Below, one piece after another: positions 63,336 through 64,000 of a stretch of 64,000 nucleotides of DNA. The position numbers and the translations under genes were made by a program. The stretch lies in contig JAFEDU010000001.1 of the NCBI GenBank assembly GCA_018241425.1, positions 1 through 64,000 on the forward strand, in the 5' to 3' direction. The notes under the pieces were generated by a model. It had not been told where the DNA came from. It ran no database searches and was given only the letters and a program-made list of their open reading frames with translations. This DNA is from Pseudomonadota bacterium. Lineage in GTDB: Bacteria > Pseudomonadota > Gammaproteobacteria > Steroidobacterales > Steroidobacteraceae. Position 1 is the stretch's first letter, and every line of letters begins with the position of its first letter.

Positions 63336-64000
63336 TCAGGGCATCTGCAGCACGACGCGGAAGCGGGCCTTGCCGCTCATCATGCGGTCGTAGGCGGCCT
63401 GCGCCTCGTCCAGCGGGTAGGTCTCGTTCATCGAGGCGACCCCCGTCAGGCGCGCGAAGTTGAGCGTGTCCTCCGAGTCGATGCTCGTGCCGGAGTACCA
63501 GCCGCGCACCGCCGCGCGCTTCATCAGGAGATCCAGCGAATCCACCGGGAAGGTGCCCACCGCCCCGATCACCAGCAGCGTGCCGTTCGGTCCCAAGCCC
63601 GGCGCGATCGACTGCATGGCCTTGGCGTCCGTGACGGTCGCGAGGATGGCGCGGGCGCCGCCGAATTCCCGCAGTGCCGCCGCCGGGTCCTGGCGGTCGC
63701 TGTCGATGTACTGGTGCGCCCCGAGGGAGCGCGCGAGCTTCTCCTTGTCCGCGCCGCGGCTGACCGCGACCACCCGGAAGCCCAGGCGCGCCGCGAACTG
63801 GATGCCGAGGTGTCCCAGGCCCCCGATGCCGTGGATCGCGACGAGTTCGCCGGCGCGCGCACCGCAGTGGCGCAGCGCGTTGAACGTGGTGATGCCAGCA
63901 CACAGCAGTGGTGCCGCGGCCACCGCATCGAGCTCCGCGGGCACGTGCGCGAGGGCGCTGTGGTGCGCGAGCATGTGCGTGGCGTAGCCCCCGTCGCGGC
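63336..64000 (-). CDS. Zinc-dependent alcohol dehydrogenase (MDR), truncated by the window end
   Basis: C-terminal two thirds of a medium-chain dehydrogenase. The reading frame runs to the window edge, where RDGGYATHMLAHHSALAHVP matches the catalytic-domain segment typical of AdhP-type enzymes. The Rossmann fold motif is IHGIGGLGHLGIQFAARLGF (GxGGxG). The zinc-binding cysteines would lie upstream, outside the window. It converges with the RND operon, with 16 bases between the stop codons. Substrate is unknown, probably a primary alcohol or aldehyde. Confidence 0.88.
   Translation of the reverse strand, partial: RDGGYATHMLAHHSALAHVPAELDAVAAAPLLCAGITTFNALRHCGARAGELVAIHGIGGLGHLGIQFAARLGFRVVAVSRGADKEKLARSLGAHQYIDSDRQDPAAALREFGGARAILATVTDAKAMQSIAPGLGPNGTLLVIGAVGTFPVDSLDLLMKRAAVRGWYSGTSIDSEDTLNFARLTGVASMNETYPLDEAQAAYDRMMSGKARFRVVLQMP

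Overview
The window looks like a chromosomal segment of a high-GC gammaproteobacterium. The core block aspC-uvrB, tRNA-Val, thrS-infC-rpmI-rplT-pheS-pheT-ihfA-merR, tRNA-Pro has the classical gammaproteobacterial order. infC starts with a non-canonical AUC codon, and nearly all genes are strongly GC-rich at third codon positions. The accessory content (large TonB receptors, P450, extradiol dioxygenase, Rieske oxygenase, RND pump) suggests an aerobic catabolic generalist of the Steroidobacterales/Nevskiales kind. That placement is inference, not proof. No insertion sequence, integrase, prophage or CRISPR array was seen.

Layout. 1-2.1 kb: an unknown membrane protein and a class I aminotransferase on the minus strand. 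2.2-4.2 kb: uvrB. 4.3-11.9 kb: tRNA-Val with a strong terminator, the translation/IHF operon with a candidate L20 operator hairpin before rpmI, then tRNA-Pro. 12-20.4 kb: a formate/nitrite-type channel, a triple-haem cytochrome c, a small lipoprotein, a PQQ-like propeller, and several secreted proteins of unknown function. 20.4-22.6 kb: an MHS-type MFS transporter and a SAM methyltransferase.

22.6-34.3 kb is a vitamin B12 island. A BtuB-like receptor has its own cobalamin riboswitch. bluB makes the lower ligand dimethylbenzimidazole. A second cobalamin riboswitch precedes a tightly packed operon cobT-cobS-cobC-cobU-btuF-btuC-btuD-cbiB-cobQ. Together they encode uptake of corrinoids, salvage of incomplete corrinoids, lower-ligand synthesis and nucleotide-loop assembly. 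No corrin-ring genes are present here.

34.3-52 kb is a catabolic-looking region with three AraC-type regulators. It holds an FAH-family hydrolase (HpaG-like), an acetoacetate-decarboxylase-family protein, a large TonB receptor, a compact P450 - glutamine-synthetase-like ligase - aldehyde dehydrogenase operon, a divergent HpaD-like class III extradiol dioxygenase, an MFS transporter, two alpha/beta hydrolases (one resembling the secreted Cif epoxide hydrolase) and a Rieske oxygenase alpha subunit. The P450/ligase/dehydrogenase trio is the best candidate for an undescribed pathway: it resembles the gamma-glutamylation route for amines with a P450 in place of the usual amine oxidase.

52-56.5 kb carries envelope or secreted proteins of low complexity: a YXWGXW-repeat lipoprotein, a duplicated cysteine-rich-repeat protein and a 795-residue repeat protein. 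56.7-63.3 kb is a lipoprotein followed by a complete tripartite RND efflux operon. The window ends inside a zinc-type alcohol dehydrogenase on the minus strand.
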